From Acinetobacter vivianii (GTDB lineage: Bacteria; Pseudomonadota; Gammaproteobacteria; Pseudomonadales; Moraxellaceae), in the NCBI RefSeq assembly GCF_014635885.1, contig NZ_BMDR01000007.1, positions 62,001 through 126,000 of the forward strand: a DNA stretch of 64,000 nt, read 5' to 3'. The stretch's first letter is position 1. The number at the start of each line of letters is the position of its first letter. A program made the position numbers and the translations under genes. Positions 48,034 through 57,527 of this stretch are shown one piece after another. The notes under the pieces are model-generated. The model saw only the letters and a list, made by a program, of their open reading frames with translations, did not search any database and was not told the DNA's origin.

Positions 48034-48909
48034 ATGATGCAAGTTAAATATTTTATCGGTATTGCCAGTGTATGTACGGCTTTATTTTTGGGTGCGTGTA
48101 ATGGTGATGGCAATTCAAATTCGACTCAACCTCAAGAACAAGCGAAATTACAGCCGATCGTGATTCAAGGTGCATTACCTGTCGAGTCGGAAAAAATGGC
48201 TGCTCAGTTAGATAATGCGACTGTAGAAATGATTGGTGAATGGAAGTTCTGGAAGGGAACCTATAAAGGTTATCCTGTGGTAATTTCCAAGACGCGTATG
48301 GGTATGAGTAATTCTGCTGCGGCGACTGCACTTGCGATTCAACATTACAAACCGATTGCGATTATTAATCAGGGCACAGCCGGTGGTCATGATCCAGACT
48401 TACATGTGTTTGATATTGTGTTAGGCAAATACACCACCAATATCGGTACATTTAAAACACCGAATAAGCCAGTTGGCGGTGGTTCAAATGCATTAGAGTG
48501 GAATGAAGCTTTTGATGTATTACCCGATGATGAGTCTGATCCTGAGCCAATTGCAATCCGTAAATTTGAAGGGGACAAAGAACTTTTGCTTGCTGCTTAT
48601 AAGGCAAAACCCAATTACACCAAAGGACAAGTGGTGGAAGGCACGATTGGTTCAGCAGATACATGGAACAACGAGCTTGATCGCATTAAGCAGTTCCATA
48701 CCGTTTATGGCACTTCGGTAGAAGAAATGGAAGCTGCTTCAGTGGCACAGATTGCACATCAATTCGAAGTACCATTCCTCGGCATTCGTATCTTATCCAA
48801 TAACATTACCAATAATGGTGCCTATGACCCTGCGACAGGTGAAGCATGTCAGGAATACGCACTTGATGTGGCTGAGCAATATATGAAAGCCAAAGCAGCA
48901 GCCAAATAA
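48034..48909 (+). CDS. Lipoprotein homolog of MTA/SAH nucleosidase with altered catalytic residue
   Basis: 291 aa. The signal peptide ends in a lipobox FLGAC (Cys22), so the protein should be lipid-anchored in the envelope, unlike cytoplasmic MTA/SAH nucleosidase. The phosphorylase/nucleosidase fold is clear: IQGALPVESEKM (E. coli Glu12 region), IINQGTAGGHDPDLHVFDIVLG (ribose-site region) and EEMEAASVAQIAHQF (Glu174 equivalent is Glu233). The general-acid Asp of RAISD is replaced by Asn256 in RILSNN. Asn here is seen in purine phosphorylases that act on 6-oxopurines, so specificity may differ. Start at either of two adjacent ATG codons. Confidence 0.82.
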   Translation: MMQVKYFIGIASVCTALFLGACNGDGNSNSTQPQEQAKLQPIVIQGALPVESEKMAAQLDNATVEMIGEWKFWKGTYKGYPVVISKTRMGMSNSAAATALAIQHYKPIAIINQGTAGGHDPDLHVFDIVLGKYTTNIGTFKTPNKPVGGGSNALEWNEAFDVLPDDESDPEPIAIRKFEGDKELLLAAYKAKPNYTKGQVVEGTIGSADTWNNELDRIKQFHTVYGTSVEEMEAASVAQIAHQFEVPFLGIRILSNNITNNGAYDPATGEACQEYALDVAEQYMKAKAAAK

Positions 48910-48923
48910 ATATTCTTGTTAAG

Positions 48924-48947
48924 AGGAAACCATTTAGATGGTTTCTT
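48924..48947 (+). terminator. Probable terminator of the nucleosidase-like gene
   Basis: GGAAACCAT and ATGGTTTC pair around a short loop, with TTCTTTTCTTTC following. It overlaps the stop of the convergent DUF2062 gene. Confidence 0.55.
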
Positions 48948-49491
48948 CTTTTCTTTCTTTCTCACGATTTCTCCAGCTTCGAATTACACTCCAACGCCAG
49001 AGTAAGTGTGTCGCCGCATAAAATAAAACCGCGAATAAAATGGCTTCAATCATAAGCCCTGAAACCAGAATTTTGGCAAGGCTAAAATCAATATGTCCAT
49101 GCCCAAAATTTTTGATCCAGTTTAGAATTTGATGTAAAACCCCCAGCAACATATCTTTATTGATCATATTGACGTGATAAATCTTACTCCCAAACCAGAA
49201 CCCTAAATAAAGAATCGGTACCACTGTAAAGGGATTGGTTAACCACGCCATGCATAATCCAATCGGCAAGTTCACTTCAAATAGTAGCACGGTCAGGATA
49301 ATAAACACGCTATGAAACGGAACCGGTAAAATGCCCCAGAAGGTGCCAATAAACATGGCTTTTGCAATAGAGCGGCGATTTACATACCAAAGCAATGGAT
49401 TTAAGGTGCGTTCACCAAAAATCTTCATAAATTTTAGACGAGCGACTTTTTCCGAAGACGGCAGCCACTTATGAAAAAATTGCTTAGGCAT
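48934..49491 (-). CDS. DUF2062 domain membrane protein
   Basis: 185 aa with three or four membrane helices. Family features: NRRSIAKAMFIGTFWGILPVPFHSVFIIL near residue 40 and LPIGLCMAWLTNPFTVVPILYLGFWFGSKI after it. Function unknown. The stop lies inside the hairpin after the nucleosidase-like gene, so the two genes converge. Confidence 0.82.
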   Translation of the reverse strand: MPKQFFHKWLPSSEKVARLKFMKIFGERTLNPLLWYVNRRSIAKAMFIGTFWGILPVPFHSVFIILTVLLFEVNLPIGLCMAWLTNPFTVVPILYLGFWFGSKIYHVNMINKDMLLGVLHQILNWIKNFGHGHIDFSLAKILVSGLMIEAILFAVLFYAATHLLWRWSVIRSWRNREKERKEETI

Positions 49492-49802
49492 AAATCATGG
49501 AGAGGTAACAAGAAAGAGAAGGGAATTGCATATAAAATAACATTAATTGCTTAGCAAAAACTTAAAATAATGTCCTTGCTTATTTGAGGGTGGTTGAGAC
49601 AATAATCAAGCGGTCTCTAAAATTTGAATCTTAAATATCCAGAATTATCCCCGTGACTGTTGAGTTAGTGCTACTTGTAATTTTAAAAATATAAATAAAA
49701 TAAAAACTTATGTAGGATTTAGTCATAAGTCCTTACAGTTATTTTTTTGCTATAGCTGTGTAATTGGATTAATCTGAAAATCTCTCTTAGTGAGGTCATT
49801 CA
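49492..49802. other. Intergenic region ahead of a LysE-family gene
   Basis: 311 bp, AT-rich, between divergent genes. The only structure I see is an inverted repeat ACTTATG (49706-49712) / CATAAGT (49724-49730) about 75-95 bp before the LysE start, a possible operator. No gene or RNA is supported. Confidence 0.4.
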
Positions 49803-50396
49803 ATGATTTCATGGTTTTTTATTGGTTTAGTGATAACCATTCTGCTGACTCCTGGTCCAACCAATACCTTACTTGCATCTTCAGGGATTCAGGTCGGATT
49901 ACGTAAATCTTTATTGCTTATTCCAGCGGAAGCTGTCGGTTATATTATTGCCATTACTGCATGGGGAATGCTGATTGGCAAAGTGTCAGCGACTTTACCT
50001 TTATTACCCATATTTCTGAAATTATTGAGTGCGGCTTATATCGTTTTTCTTGCAATAAAGTTGTGGCGTACAGCCAATCAGGACGTGGTTTTAAACCAAC
50101 CGACCATTCGCCCTAAAGAATTGCTTTGTGCAACCTTGCTTAATCCTAAGGCTTTATTATTTGCTTCAGCTATTTTTCCCGCTGCTGCATGGAAAAGTCA
50201 GGACATTTATATGGCGCACATGAGCACATTTGTCGGGCTTATTCTTCCGATAGCTTTATTCTGGATCTCTGTCGGTGCCATGCTGGCAACCAATAAAGTG
50301 AACTGGCTTTCTCAAGCTAAATTACAACGTACCGCATGTATCGTGCTGGTCAGTTTTGCGATCCCGATTAGCTATTCAGCGCTCAGCAACTTATAA
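49803..50396 (+). CDS. LysE family transporter
   Basis: 197 aa, six membrane helices. Signature ITILLTPGPTNTLLASSGIQVGL at residues about 11-33 and CATLLNPKALLFASAIFP in the middle. Inner-membrane exporter of amino acids or related compounds. Not closely similar to the LysE protein at 36791. Hairpin downstream. Confidence 0.85.
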   Translation: MISWFFIGLVITILLTPGPTNTLLASSGIQVGLRKSLLLIPAEAVGYIIAITAWGMLIGKVSATLPLLPIFLKLLSAAYIVFLAIKLWRTANQDVVLNQPTIRPKELLCATLLNPKALLFASAIFPAAAWKSQDIYMAHMSTFVGLILPIALFWISVGAMLATNKVNWLSQAKLQRTACIVLVSFAIPISYSALSNL

Positions 50397-50401
50397 AATT
50401 C

Positions 50402-50438
50402 ACACCTCTATTGACGCTAAGGCTAGAGGTGTTGTTTT
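50402..50438 (+). terminator. Terminator after the LysE-family gene
   Basis: ACACCTCTA (50402-50410) pairs with TAGAGGTGT (50424-50432) around a 13-base loop. TGTTTT follows. Confidence 0.7.
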
Positions 50439-50501
50439 CATTAATACCATTTTAAGTTAAAGTACTCGCCAATTATTAACTTCGTCTTTGGATAAAAAGT
50501 C

Positions 50502-51071
50502 ATGGCTATAAAATCTGATCGTTGGATTCGTGAAATGAGCGAAAAACACGGCATGATTGAACCTTATGCGGAAAATCAAGTTCGTTTTGATAAAAACGGT
50601 GAAAAGTTGATTTCTTACGGGGTATCGAGCTATGGCTATGATGTCCGTTGTGCACGTGAGTTCAAGGTATTTACCAATGTCCACTCGGCAATCGTCGATC
50701 CTAAGAACTTCGATGATAAAAGTTTTATCGATATTGAGTCTGATGTGTGTATCATTCCGCCGAACTCATTCGCTTTAGCGCGTACGATTGAATATTTCCG
50801 TATTCCACGTAATGTGTTAACCGTATGTCTTGGTAAATCAACGTATGCGCGTTGCGGAATTATTGTAAACGTTACGCCGTTAGAACCAGAGTGGGAAGGT
50901 CACGTTACACTGGAATTCTCTAATACAACAAACTTGCCAGCGCGTATTTATGCGGGTGAGGGTGTTGCACAAATGTTGTTCTTCGAAAGTGATGAAGTAT
51001 GTGAAACTTCATATAAAGATCGTGGCGGTAAATACCAAGGTCAAACTGGTGTGACATTGCCGAAGACCTAA
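50502..51071 (+). CDS. dcd: dCTP deaminase
   Basis: Deaminates dCTP to dUTP for thymidylate synthesis. 189 aa, full length. Conserved blocks: [60 protein letters not shown] with the catalytic Glu of the PLEPEWEG segment, and [11 protein letters not shown]. Single gene with terminator. Confidence 0.95.
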   Translation: MAIKSDRWIREMSEKHGMIEPYAENQVRFDKNGEKLISYGVSSYGYDVRCAREFKVFTNVHSAIVDPKNFDDKSFIDIESDVCIIPPNSFALARTIEYFRIPRNVLTVCLGKSTYARCGIIVNVTPLEPEWEGHVTLEFSNTTNLPARIYAGEGVAQMLFFESDEVCETSYKDRGGKYQGQTGVTLPKT

Positions 51072-51076
51072 ATATT

Positions 51077-51109
51077 AAAAAACTCACCCAATTGCGGTGA
51101 GTTTTTTTT
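51077..51109 (+). terminator. Terminator of dcd
   Basis: AAAAAACTCACC, loop CAATTGC, GGTGAGTTTTTTTT. Confidence 0.9.
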
Positions 51110-51323
51110 CAGCTAAATACTTTAAAAATATTCAATTTTTTTATCGGTTAAATTGTTCAGATAAATGAACCTAGCATTTTAGAAAAAATAAGATACAATC
51201 TAATAAATTTGATTTTTTTTTGTACAGAATCACAGAAAAAATATAGATTTGGAATCTATAGTGATCATATAAATACGCGATAAAAATAAACATGTATGGA
51301 TGTTTTAAACACGGAGGTCGGTT

Positions 51324-52715
51324 ATGCGACAGTTCAAGTCTCTTCATTTGGCAATGCTCTTGTTAGGCGGCTCTTGCTTAAGTACGGCATATGCAACTTC
51401 TACTACAATGAAAAGCATGACGGATAGTGAACTGTCTGCAACGACAGGGCAGGCATTGATGAGCTTGTCCTATATCGCACCTACTGATTTAGCCAATAAA
51501 GAAGCACAGCGCGCTGGCGGAGATAAAACAATCGGTTTCTATAAGTTAGGTCTAGAAGCTGAGATGGAACTGAACGTGAATATTAAAAAGCTTCAGTTAG
51601 GTTGTGGTGGGGTGAATGGGGCAGGCGGTTGTGATATTGATATTGATTACCTGAGTTTAAGTGGTTTAGGTAATTCTGAAACTTCCAATACCGATAGCGC
51701 GGCCGATCGTGCCGCACGTGCAGGCTCATCTGCAGTTCTCACCAACCCATTTATTGAGTTTGCAATCAAAAACCCCGATAAAGCTTCAACTCGCCAAATT
51801 GTTGGACTAAATTTAAGCGCAGAGAAGGCTTTGGGTTTAATTACCTTTGGTCTAGAAAATGGCCCGACAAAAACGGGTATCAACTCACTCAGTGGTTATA
51901 TGGAAATTGCTGCGACAACCGGTCTTGCCAATGTAAACGGGTTTGGCTCCAGTTTGGTATCTGGGGAAGCAGGGCGAGGAACCTTAAATCAGTCAGATGG
52001 CTATAATCCGATTACAGGTAAGGTATGTAGTCTTCCAGCTCTTTGCGTACCTACAATTAACTTTGAAACAACCTCTTATGCACTCAACCTTAGAGATAAA
52101 GCAACGGGGAGTAATATTCTAAAAGGTGATTTAACCTTAGAGCAACAAGCGATTACTGGAAAGCGAATTAGCAGTGCCAATTTAACTGCTACTGCAAAGG
52201 TACGTGATATTGACCTAAGTGGGAATATTGTGGCAAAAGCGATCGGGTTAAATCTGGATAGACAGGTAACAGGTACCATCCAGAATTTGCTGGTCGATGT
52301 TGCGATTAGTGAAGATTTGGGTTTTTTCCATAAAGCAAATTTAAATGGGACAGCAGCGTCACTTTCGTTACAATCACAGAATATTCAATGGAGTAATAAT
52401 AAATCTGTTTCACAAAATGGCTGGTGGTTAGAGTTTAGTAATCCAATCGATATTGGTTTTATTCAACCTACCTTGAATGTTGACATTCCTAAAGCCACGC
52501 TCAATGAAGCATTTTCACAAGTATCTCAATATTTGACAGATCATCCGATTAATTGTGGAACATTTGGAGTATTAAATTGTCTTTTGGGTGATACGATTCC
52601 AACAGGGACTGTGAATTTAATCAATGCAACCCGCCCACAAATGGCGTTGACGAATTTAGAGCTAGCCACTCAAAAATTTACGCCGAACTGTTATGGTACT
52701 TTGAAGTTCTGCTAG
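51324..52715 (+). CDS. Secreted Fil/DUF6160-like protein, first of tandem duplicate pair (463 aa)
   Basis: The signal peptide ends near STAYATS. The shared cluster motif follows at once: KSMTDSELSATTGQALMSL. The rest is a beta-rich repetitive domain with few charges and paired cysteines (LGCGG…GGCD, VCSLPALC, NCGTFGVLNC, terminal NCYGTLKFC), suggesting disulfides in the periplasm or outside. Acinetobacter homologs are annotated, as I recall, as 'putative pilus system' Fil proteins; no real pilin feature is visible here. SD GGAGGT precedes the ATG. First gene of a six-gene same-strand cluster, followed by a terminator. Confidence 0.8.
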   Translation: MRQFKSLHLAMLLLGGSCLSTAYATSTTMKSMTDSELSATTGQALMSLSYIAPTDLANKEAQRAGGDKTIGFYKLGLEAEMELNVNIKKLQLGCGGVNGAGGCDIDIDYLSLSGLGNSETSNTDSAADRAARAGSSAVLTNPFIEFAIKNPDKASTRQIVGLNLSAEKALGLITFGLENGPTKTGINSLSGYMEIAATTGLANVNGFGSSLVSGEAGRGTLNQSDGYNPITGKVCSLPALCVPTINFETTSYALNLRDKATGSNILKGDLTLEQQAITGKRISSANLTATAKVRDIDLSGNIVAKAIGLNLDRQVTGTIQNLLVDVAISEDLGFFHKANLNGTAASLSLQSQNIQWSNNKSVSQNGWWLEFSNPIDIGFIQPTLNVDIPKATLNEAFSQVSQYLTDHPINCGTFGVLNCLLGDTIPTGTVNLINATRPQMALTNLELATQKFTPNCYGTLKFC

Positions 52716-52732
52716 TTTTATCTTAAAAACTT

Positions 52733-52757
52733 AAGCAGCTACGGCTGCTTTTTATTT
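52733..52757 (+). terminator. Terminator after the first Fil-like gene
   Basis: AAGCAGC, loop TACG, GCTGCTT, TTTATTT. Nearly the same hairpin occurs after the second copy. Confidence 0.75.
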
Positions 52758-53002
52758 GTCTATTCATTTATTACTCTAATATTTTGCGCGCTGGTTTAAA
52801 GAAAAAACCTATAAATAGATCCCCCCTTTAATAGACCAAAAATTAAATATTGGAGAGTTTCATCGGAAGTTACTTATTATTTAACAATAGTTTGATTATA
52901 TTGCGTATGGGGGAAGGCAGAATTGTTAATAATTTGCCTATAAGTAAAACTTATATTGATGGTTAATTCATCTAAGTTTTAGAAAATAAAGGGATTTTTT
53001 CG

Positions 53003-54388
53003 ATGAAAAATAGATATTCATTTATATTTTTTCTAGGGGTAATGAGTTGGTGTTGCAATGTGGCCTATGCAGTTCCGCATACTTTGAAAAGTATGACTGA
53101 TAGTGAATTGTCTGCAGCAACGGGCCAGGCATTGATGAGTTTGTCTTATGTCGCACCCACTGATTTGGCAAATCAGGAAGCAAAGCGCGCTGGTGGAGAT
53201 AAAACCATTGGTTTCTATAAGCTAGGCCTAGAAGCTGAAATGGAACTCAACGTCAATATTAAAAAACTTCAGTTGGGTTGTGGTGGTGTCAATGGCACTG
53301 GCGGTTGTGATATCGATATTGATTATTTGAGTTTGAGTGGTTTAGGTAACTCTGCTACATCCAATACCGATAGTGCGACTGACCGTGCCGCACGTGCAGG
53401 CTCATCTGCAGTTCTTACCAATCCATTTATTGAGTTCGCAATCAAAAATCCTGATAAAGCTTCCACACGTCAAATTGTTGGACTGAACTTAAGCGCGGAA
53501 AAGGCTTTGGGTTTAATTACTTTTGGTTTGGAAAATGGTGCGGGAAAAAGTGGTATTAACTCACTTAGTGGTTATATGGAAATTGCTGCAACCACTGGTA
53601 TTGCTAATGTAAATGGATTTGGAACAAGTCTAGTCGCAGGAGAGGCAGCAAAAGGAACCTTAAATCAGTCTGATGGCTATAATGCGATTACGGGTAGGGC
53701 TTGTTGTGTGATCGGGTTTCCAATCGGTTTCACGACAACCGCTTATGCTCTCAATTTAAGAGATAAGGCAACAGGTAGTAATATCTTAAAAGGAGATTTG
53801 GTTTTAGGGCAACAGCCTATTACTGGAAAACGTATTACCAGTGCAAATCTTACTGCTACTGCAAAGGTTCGTGATATTGAACTGAGTGGTAAACTGAGTG
53901 CAAAGGCGGCAGGAATAATCAATTTAGATAATAAAGATGCAAGTGGCCTTATTAAAAATTTAACGGTCGATGTAGCGATCAATGAGGATTTAGGCTTTTT
54001 CCACAAAGCCAACCTTAATGGTACGGCCGCATCACTCTCTTTACAGTCGCAGAATATTCAATGGAGTAATAATAAGTCTGTTTCGCAAAATGGCTGGTGG
54101 CTTGAGTTTACCAATCCAATCGATATCGGATTTATTCAGCCTACGCTGGCAGTCGATATCCCTAAAGCAACTTTAAATGAAGCATTTAAACAAGTTAGTG
54201 ATTTCTTATATGCTAATCCTGTCCAATGTGGTGGAGTTCTTGCAGAAAACTGTTTGCTTGGCAATGCTATCCCTGTTGGTACAGTTGATTTAATTAATGC
54301 AACCCGCCCACAAATGGCGTTGACGAATTTAGAACTAGCCACTCAAAAATTTACGCCGAATTGCTATGGTACTTTGAAGTTCTGTTAG
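53003..54388 (+). CDS. Secreted Fil/DUF6160-like protein, second of tandem duplicate pair (461 aa)
   Basis: Paralog of the preceding gene, mostly identical over the mature protein. Signal peptide MKNRYSFIFFLGVMSWCCNVAYA, then KSMTDSELSAATGQALMSL. Differences cluster in the signal peptide, in a short Cys-containing loop near residues 230-245 (AITGRACCVIG here, PITGKVCSLPALC there) and near residues 395-425. Many silent differences separate the 5' halves, while the last 95 bp differ at only four sites. The 287-bp spacer to copy one contains a terminator, so it probably has its own promoter. Confidence 0.8.
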   Translation: MKNRYSFIFFLGVMSWCCNVAYAVPHTLKSMTDSELSAATGQALMSLSYVAPTDLANQEAKRAGGDKTIGFYKLGLEAEMELNVNIKKLQLGCGGVNGTGGCDIDIDYLSLSGLGNSATSNTDSATDRAARAGSSAVLTNPFIEFAIKNPDKASTRQIVGLNLSAEKALGLITFGLENGAGKSGINSLSGYMEIAATTGIANVNGFGTSLVAGEAAKGTLNQSDGYNAITGRACCVIGFPIGFTTTAYALNLRDKATGSNILKGDLVLGQQPITGKRITSANLTATAKVRDIELSGKLSAKAAGIINLDNKDASGLIKNLTVDVAINEDLGFFHKANLNGTAASLSLQSQNIQWSNNKSVSQNGWWLEFTNPIDIGFIQPTLAVDIPKATLNEAFKQVSDFLYANPVQCGGVLAENCLLGNAIPVGTVDLINATRPQMALTNLELATQKFTPNCYGTLKFC

Positions 54389-54408
54389 TTTAATTCGAAA
54401 AATAACTT

Positions 54409-54430
54409 AAGCAGCTCAGGCTGCTTTTCA
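54409..54430 (+). terminator. Hairpin after the second Fil-like gene
   Basis: AAGCAGC, loop TCAG, GCTGCTT followed by TTCAT. A short T run, so possibly leaky. Confidence 0.55.
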
Positions 54431-54537
54431 TCTATGCACTCATCGGAAAAATGTAACATATAGCCAGTTTGTTTTGCATTTGTGTAATTATTCGGCATAA
54501 TAAATTGTGATGAGATAGACATGATTCGTCTATAGCT

Positions 54538-54572
54538 TGAGTGATGCTAGGAAGCAGTTTTTAAATCACTCA
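54538..54572 (+). promoter_or_regulatory. Inverted repeat in the leader of the 707-aa gene
   Basis: TGAGTGAT (54538-54545) and ATCACTCA (54565-54572), perfect, with a 19-base spacer, about 60-95 bp before the start codon. Operator or leader RNA hairpin. Confidence 0.35.
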
Positions 54573-54632
54573 GAAGGATGAAAGAAAAAATATAACGTAG
54601 GTGCGGAGCATCGGGTATTTAGGAAGGTCAAG

Positions 54633-56756
54633 ATGGCTATACTCCATATGGATTCATTTCAAAAGACTGTTTTAGCAAGTTTTATTGGACTATGTATCAG
54701 TCAATCTGCTTTTGCATTACAAGAACTCTCCGATGAAGGCTTAAGCCAAACGACGGGTGAAGGCATCGCGCTACTCCCACAAAATACATATATGATTTTT
54801 CAGGGTGAAAAAAATACCACAACAGGCACAGATTTACTTAATCGCCAATTAGATACGGGTTATATTAACTATGTTCCAGTCGGGCCTTTATCCCTTGCAG
54901 CAACAGATACAAATAAAAGTGGTAGTGTAGATGCGGGAGACCGCGCAGTAGGTAAAGCCGATTTATTTCTATACGGATTGGCGCTTTCTGCCTCAAATGC
55001 TGGTCGTTCAACCAATAATAATGAACGTGTAGGTTTAAATACTGCTGGAAATGCGATTAATGCAATTAGTAGCTGGGGATCGGCAAGTAATCCATGGATC
55101 TTAAAAGTGCAGTCGCAAGCCAATGTTCCTACCTTTACGCCAGATGGAAGTACACCGAATACCGATACAGGGCAAGTCACCTACATGGCTTTAGAAGCAC
55201 CTTTGTATGAATATTATAATGATAATGCAACAGGTACGGGTGCCCCCACTGTGATTAAAACAGGGGCAGATCCTGTTGGTGCAAATGCTTATAACTTAAA
55301 ACTTGGCTTATGGGCGGATGCCTTTGTTCGCAATCCAAATAAAGCGGATGGTGCCGCAGACCAGTTCCAGTATGGAAATAATGCTGGTTTAGTCGGCACG
55401 AGTATTGATCCTACTCGTGCGAATCGTCTGCGTTTGCAAGGGATATGGAATGGCTTTAGTTTAAATGGTAGTAATGTAAAAATATTCCAGACCTTAAATG
55501 GTGCGGGCAGCACGGGGGGCTTAAGTCCTTTTTATAACAACACATTGGGTATATCAGGTATTTTCCGTTTAAATAGTGGTGATGGTGCTAATTTAAAAGC
55601 AGGTATGACGATTAATACACCTACTTCTACAAAAATGGATACTTTGCCTACGCTGAGTGCTGGTCAAACTTGTACCGCTTGTGGGTCAGGAACAGACATC
55701 TGGACACCTCGTTATAGCCCAGAAGAAACCAGTAACCCTGGTGGAACAGGAGTGACGGAGTATCGTATCCGTAGTCAGACCACTAAAATAACATCAACGG
55801 GTAACTGGACTGCACCAACAGGCTTAAATGATCGTGTACTCCGTTTAAGTACTCGAGAGACAGCAGATACTGCGAATTTATCAACACCTGCGATTCAAGG
55901 TGGCAATGCACCTAGTTTTGATGCAAATGAAGGGATTTTTATTTATAACCTAAATACCAATCTAGTGTTGGGTAATTTATATCAGCCTGTGATTTTAGGT
56001 TCAGATGGCAAGAACTTTAGTCTGGAAGTTGCGCGTATTCCGAATAAAGAAAGTATTTATAAGCAAATCTATACCGATTACACAGGTGCAGATACGAGTT
56101 ATAAAGGGTCTACCTGTAACGTTTATCAATGTGGTAGCAATATCAGCTTGGGTGGAAAAACTTATCAGGGTTCAAATGCTACACACAGTAGTATTGGCAT
56201 TGGTACTGTCTATAGTAATGACGGTGGTAAAACACTTCAGGCATTTAAAGGGAATAGTACTCAGGATGCAGTTGGTATTTCTTTTGGGTCTTTAAACTCA
56301 GGCACAGTATCAAAAGATCAGTATTTCTATCAGTTACAAAATCAGCAACGGACCAGTGTTGGCTGTAGTGGATTTCTTTGTAGTGGTTATCGTTGGCAAT
56401 ATCGGACGAGTAGTGGTAGTACTACAGGAAATAATAGGGATTATGGTCTGAGATTTGATTCAACCAGCGGCGTAAATTGGGTCAACATTGATAGTACATC
56501 ACTTTATGATCCATCTGTTTTAAATGCAGGTTATACACGCCAAGATGCAGGGAATAATAATCAAAAATTTGTGGTTCCAAATACTGGAGCATTACCTGAT
56601 GCACGTATTGTAGATGGACGTTGGTATTCAACTACACCAAATGCGGATATTAATACTTATAAATTAAATACTGCTTCGCCAATCAATAATATGGGCTCGG
56701 CTGTAATTGATGGTGTCTTGATTCAGCATCTTAAAATTACGACAACTGGACTATAA
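54633..56756 (+). CDS. Large secreted Fil-like cluster protein (707 aa)
   Basis: The signal peptide ends near QSAFA. The cluster motif follows (LQELSDEGLSQTTGEGIALLPQ). The body is long and rich in Asn, Ser, Thr and Gly with few hydrophobic stretches, typical of surface-exposed beta structure. Several Cys pairs occur (CTACGSG, CNVYQCGS, GCSGFLCSG). It ends VLIQHLKITTTGL. SD GGAAGG lies 6-7 bases before the ATG. The next gene starts 13 bp after the stop, so they are co-transcribed. Homology to any adhesin or pilin could not be established by eye. Confidence 0.75.
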   Translation: MAILHMDSFQKTVLASFIGLCISQSAFALQELSDEGLSQTTGEGIALLPQNTYMIFQGEKNTTTGTDLLNRQLDTGYINYVPVGPLSLAATDTNKSGSVDAGDRAVGKADLFLYGLALSASNAGRSTNNNERVGLNTAGNAINAISSWGSASNPWILKVQSQANVPTFTPDGSTPNTDTGQVTYMALEAPLYEYYNDNATGTGAPTVIKTGADPVGANAYNLKLGLWADAFVRNPNKADGAADQFQYGNNAGLVGTSIDPTRANRLRLQGIWNGFSLNGSNVKIFQTLNGAGSTGGLSPFYNNTLGISGIFRLNSGDGANLKAGMTINTPTSTKMDTLPTLSAGQTCTACGSGTDIWTPRYSPEETSNPGGTGVTEYRIRSQTTKITSTGNWTAPTGLNDRVLRLSTRETADTANLSTPAIQGGNAPSFDANEGIFIYNLNTNLVLGNLYQPVILGSDGKNFSLEVARIPNKESIYKQIYTDYTGADTSYKGSTCNVYQCGSNISLGGKTYQGSNATHSSIGIGTVYSNDGGKTLQAFKGNSTQDAVGISFGSLNSGTVSKDQYFYQLQNQQRTSVGCSGFLCSGYRWQYRTSSGSTTGNNRDYGLRFDSTSGVNWVNIDSTSLYDPSVLNAGYTRQDAGNNNQKFVVPNTGALPDARIVDGRWYSTTPNADINTYKLNTASPINNMGSAVIDGVLIQHLKITTTGL

Positions 56757-56769
56757 AAGGAGTAATACG

Positions 56770-57498
56770 ATGAAAAAAATCACAACTTTACTTCTTGTAT
56801 TAGCCACAACGTTAACGCATGCCGAATTACAAAGTCTGGATAATGAGGCTTTACAGGCTGTTGAAGGTCAGGCAGGGGCGGATTTATCTCTCAAATTATC
56901 ATTGAACCAGATTTATAACAGCACCACTGGAAAATATGAGTTTGATAATGGTCTGGGTGGTGTGTGTGAAAACTTGGCCTTTTGTCATCTTGGGATTTCG
57001 GTCAATAAACGTTTTGTCCAAAATGGCAATCAGCCTGTTAGTGATCCGACCCAAGCTAATCCAGCGAATAAAGTCTGGTTGGTCTTTAAAGGGATACAAG
57101 GAACTATTGATTTGCAAAAGTTAGGTCTGGATGGTGTTGACCTGATTTATAATGATGATGGTGGAGTTGCAAGAACTAAACCAGCAATGCAATTAAGCTT
57201 TGACCCAACCAAGCCAATTTTGATTCGTAATTTTGGTTTTAATGCCCTTGCCATCGAGCAAGATGATTTTACCAGTTACTATGATAGTAATGGAAAACTG
57301 GTCGAAGGGAATAATCCGACTACACCGCCAGCAAATGGCTATGGTTATTTAAAAGCACCGACATACGCTGCTGATCATCCTTCTGTGTATGACCGTAATA
57401 AAGAAACGGGATTTATGGGGTTAAAAATGAATGGTAATTTGGCGATTCAAGGAAATGTAATGATGTTTTCTTGCGATGCAAGCCATCCACGTTGCTAA
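56770..57498 (+). CDS. Secreted Fil-like cluster protein (242 aa)
   Basis: Signal peptide MKKITTLLLVLATTLTHA, then the motif LQSLDNEALQAVEGQAGADLSLKLSL. Soluble beta-rich body with CENLAFC and a C-terminal Cys pair (SCDASHPRC, end of protein), the same ending style as the first two genes. Smallest member of the cluster. SD AGGAG precedes the ATG. It lies 13 bp after the 707-aa gene and 29 bp before the next. Confidence 0.75.
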   Translation: MKKITTLLLVLATTLTHAELQSLDNEALQAVEGQAGADLSLKLSLNQIYNSTTGKYEFDNGLGGVCENLAFCHLGISVNKRFVQNGNQPVSDPTQANPANKVWLVFKGIQGTIDLQKLGLDGVDLIYNDDGGVARTKPAMQLSFDPTKPILIRNFGFNALAIEQDDFTSYYDSNGKLVEGNNPTTPPANGYGYLKAPTYAADHPSVYDRNKETGFMGLKMNGNLAIQGNVMMFSCDASHPRC

Positions 57499-57527
57499 CC
57501 GGATATAAATTTCAAAGGATTGAAGCG

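Noticed and set aside
57471..57527. Extended N terminus of the 807-aa secreted protein
   Set aside because: It overlaps the previous gene and would bury the signal peptide; the ATG at 57528 has an SD.
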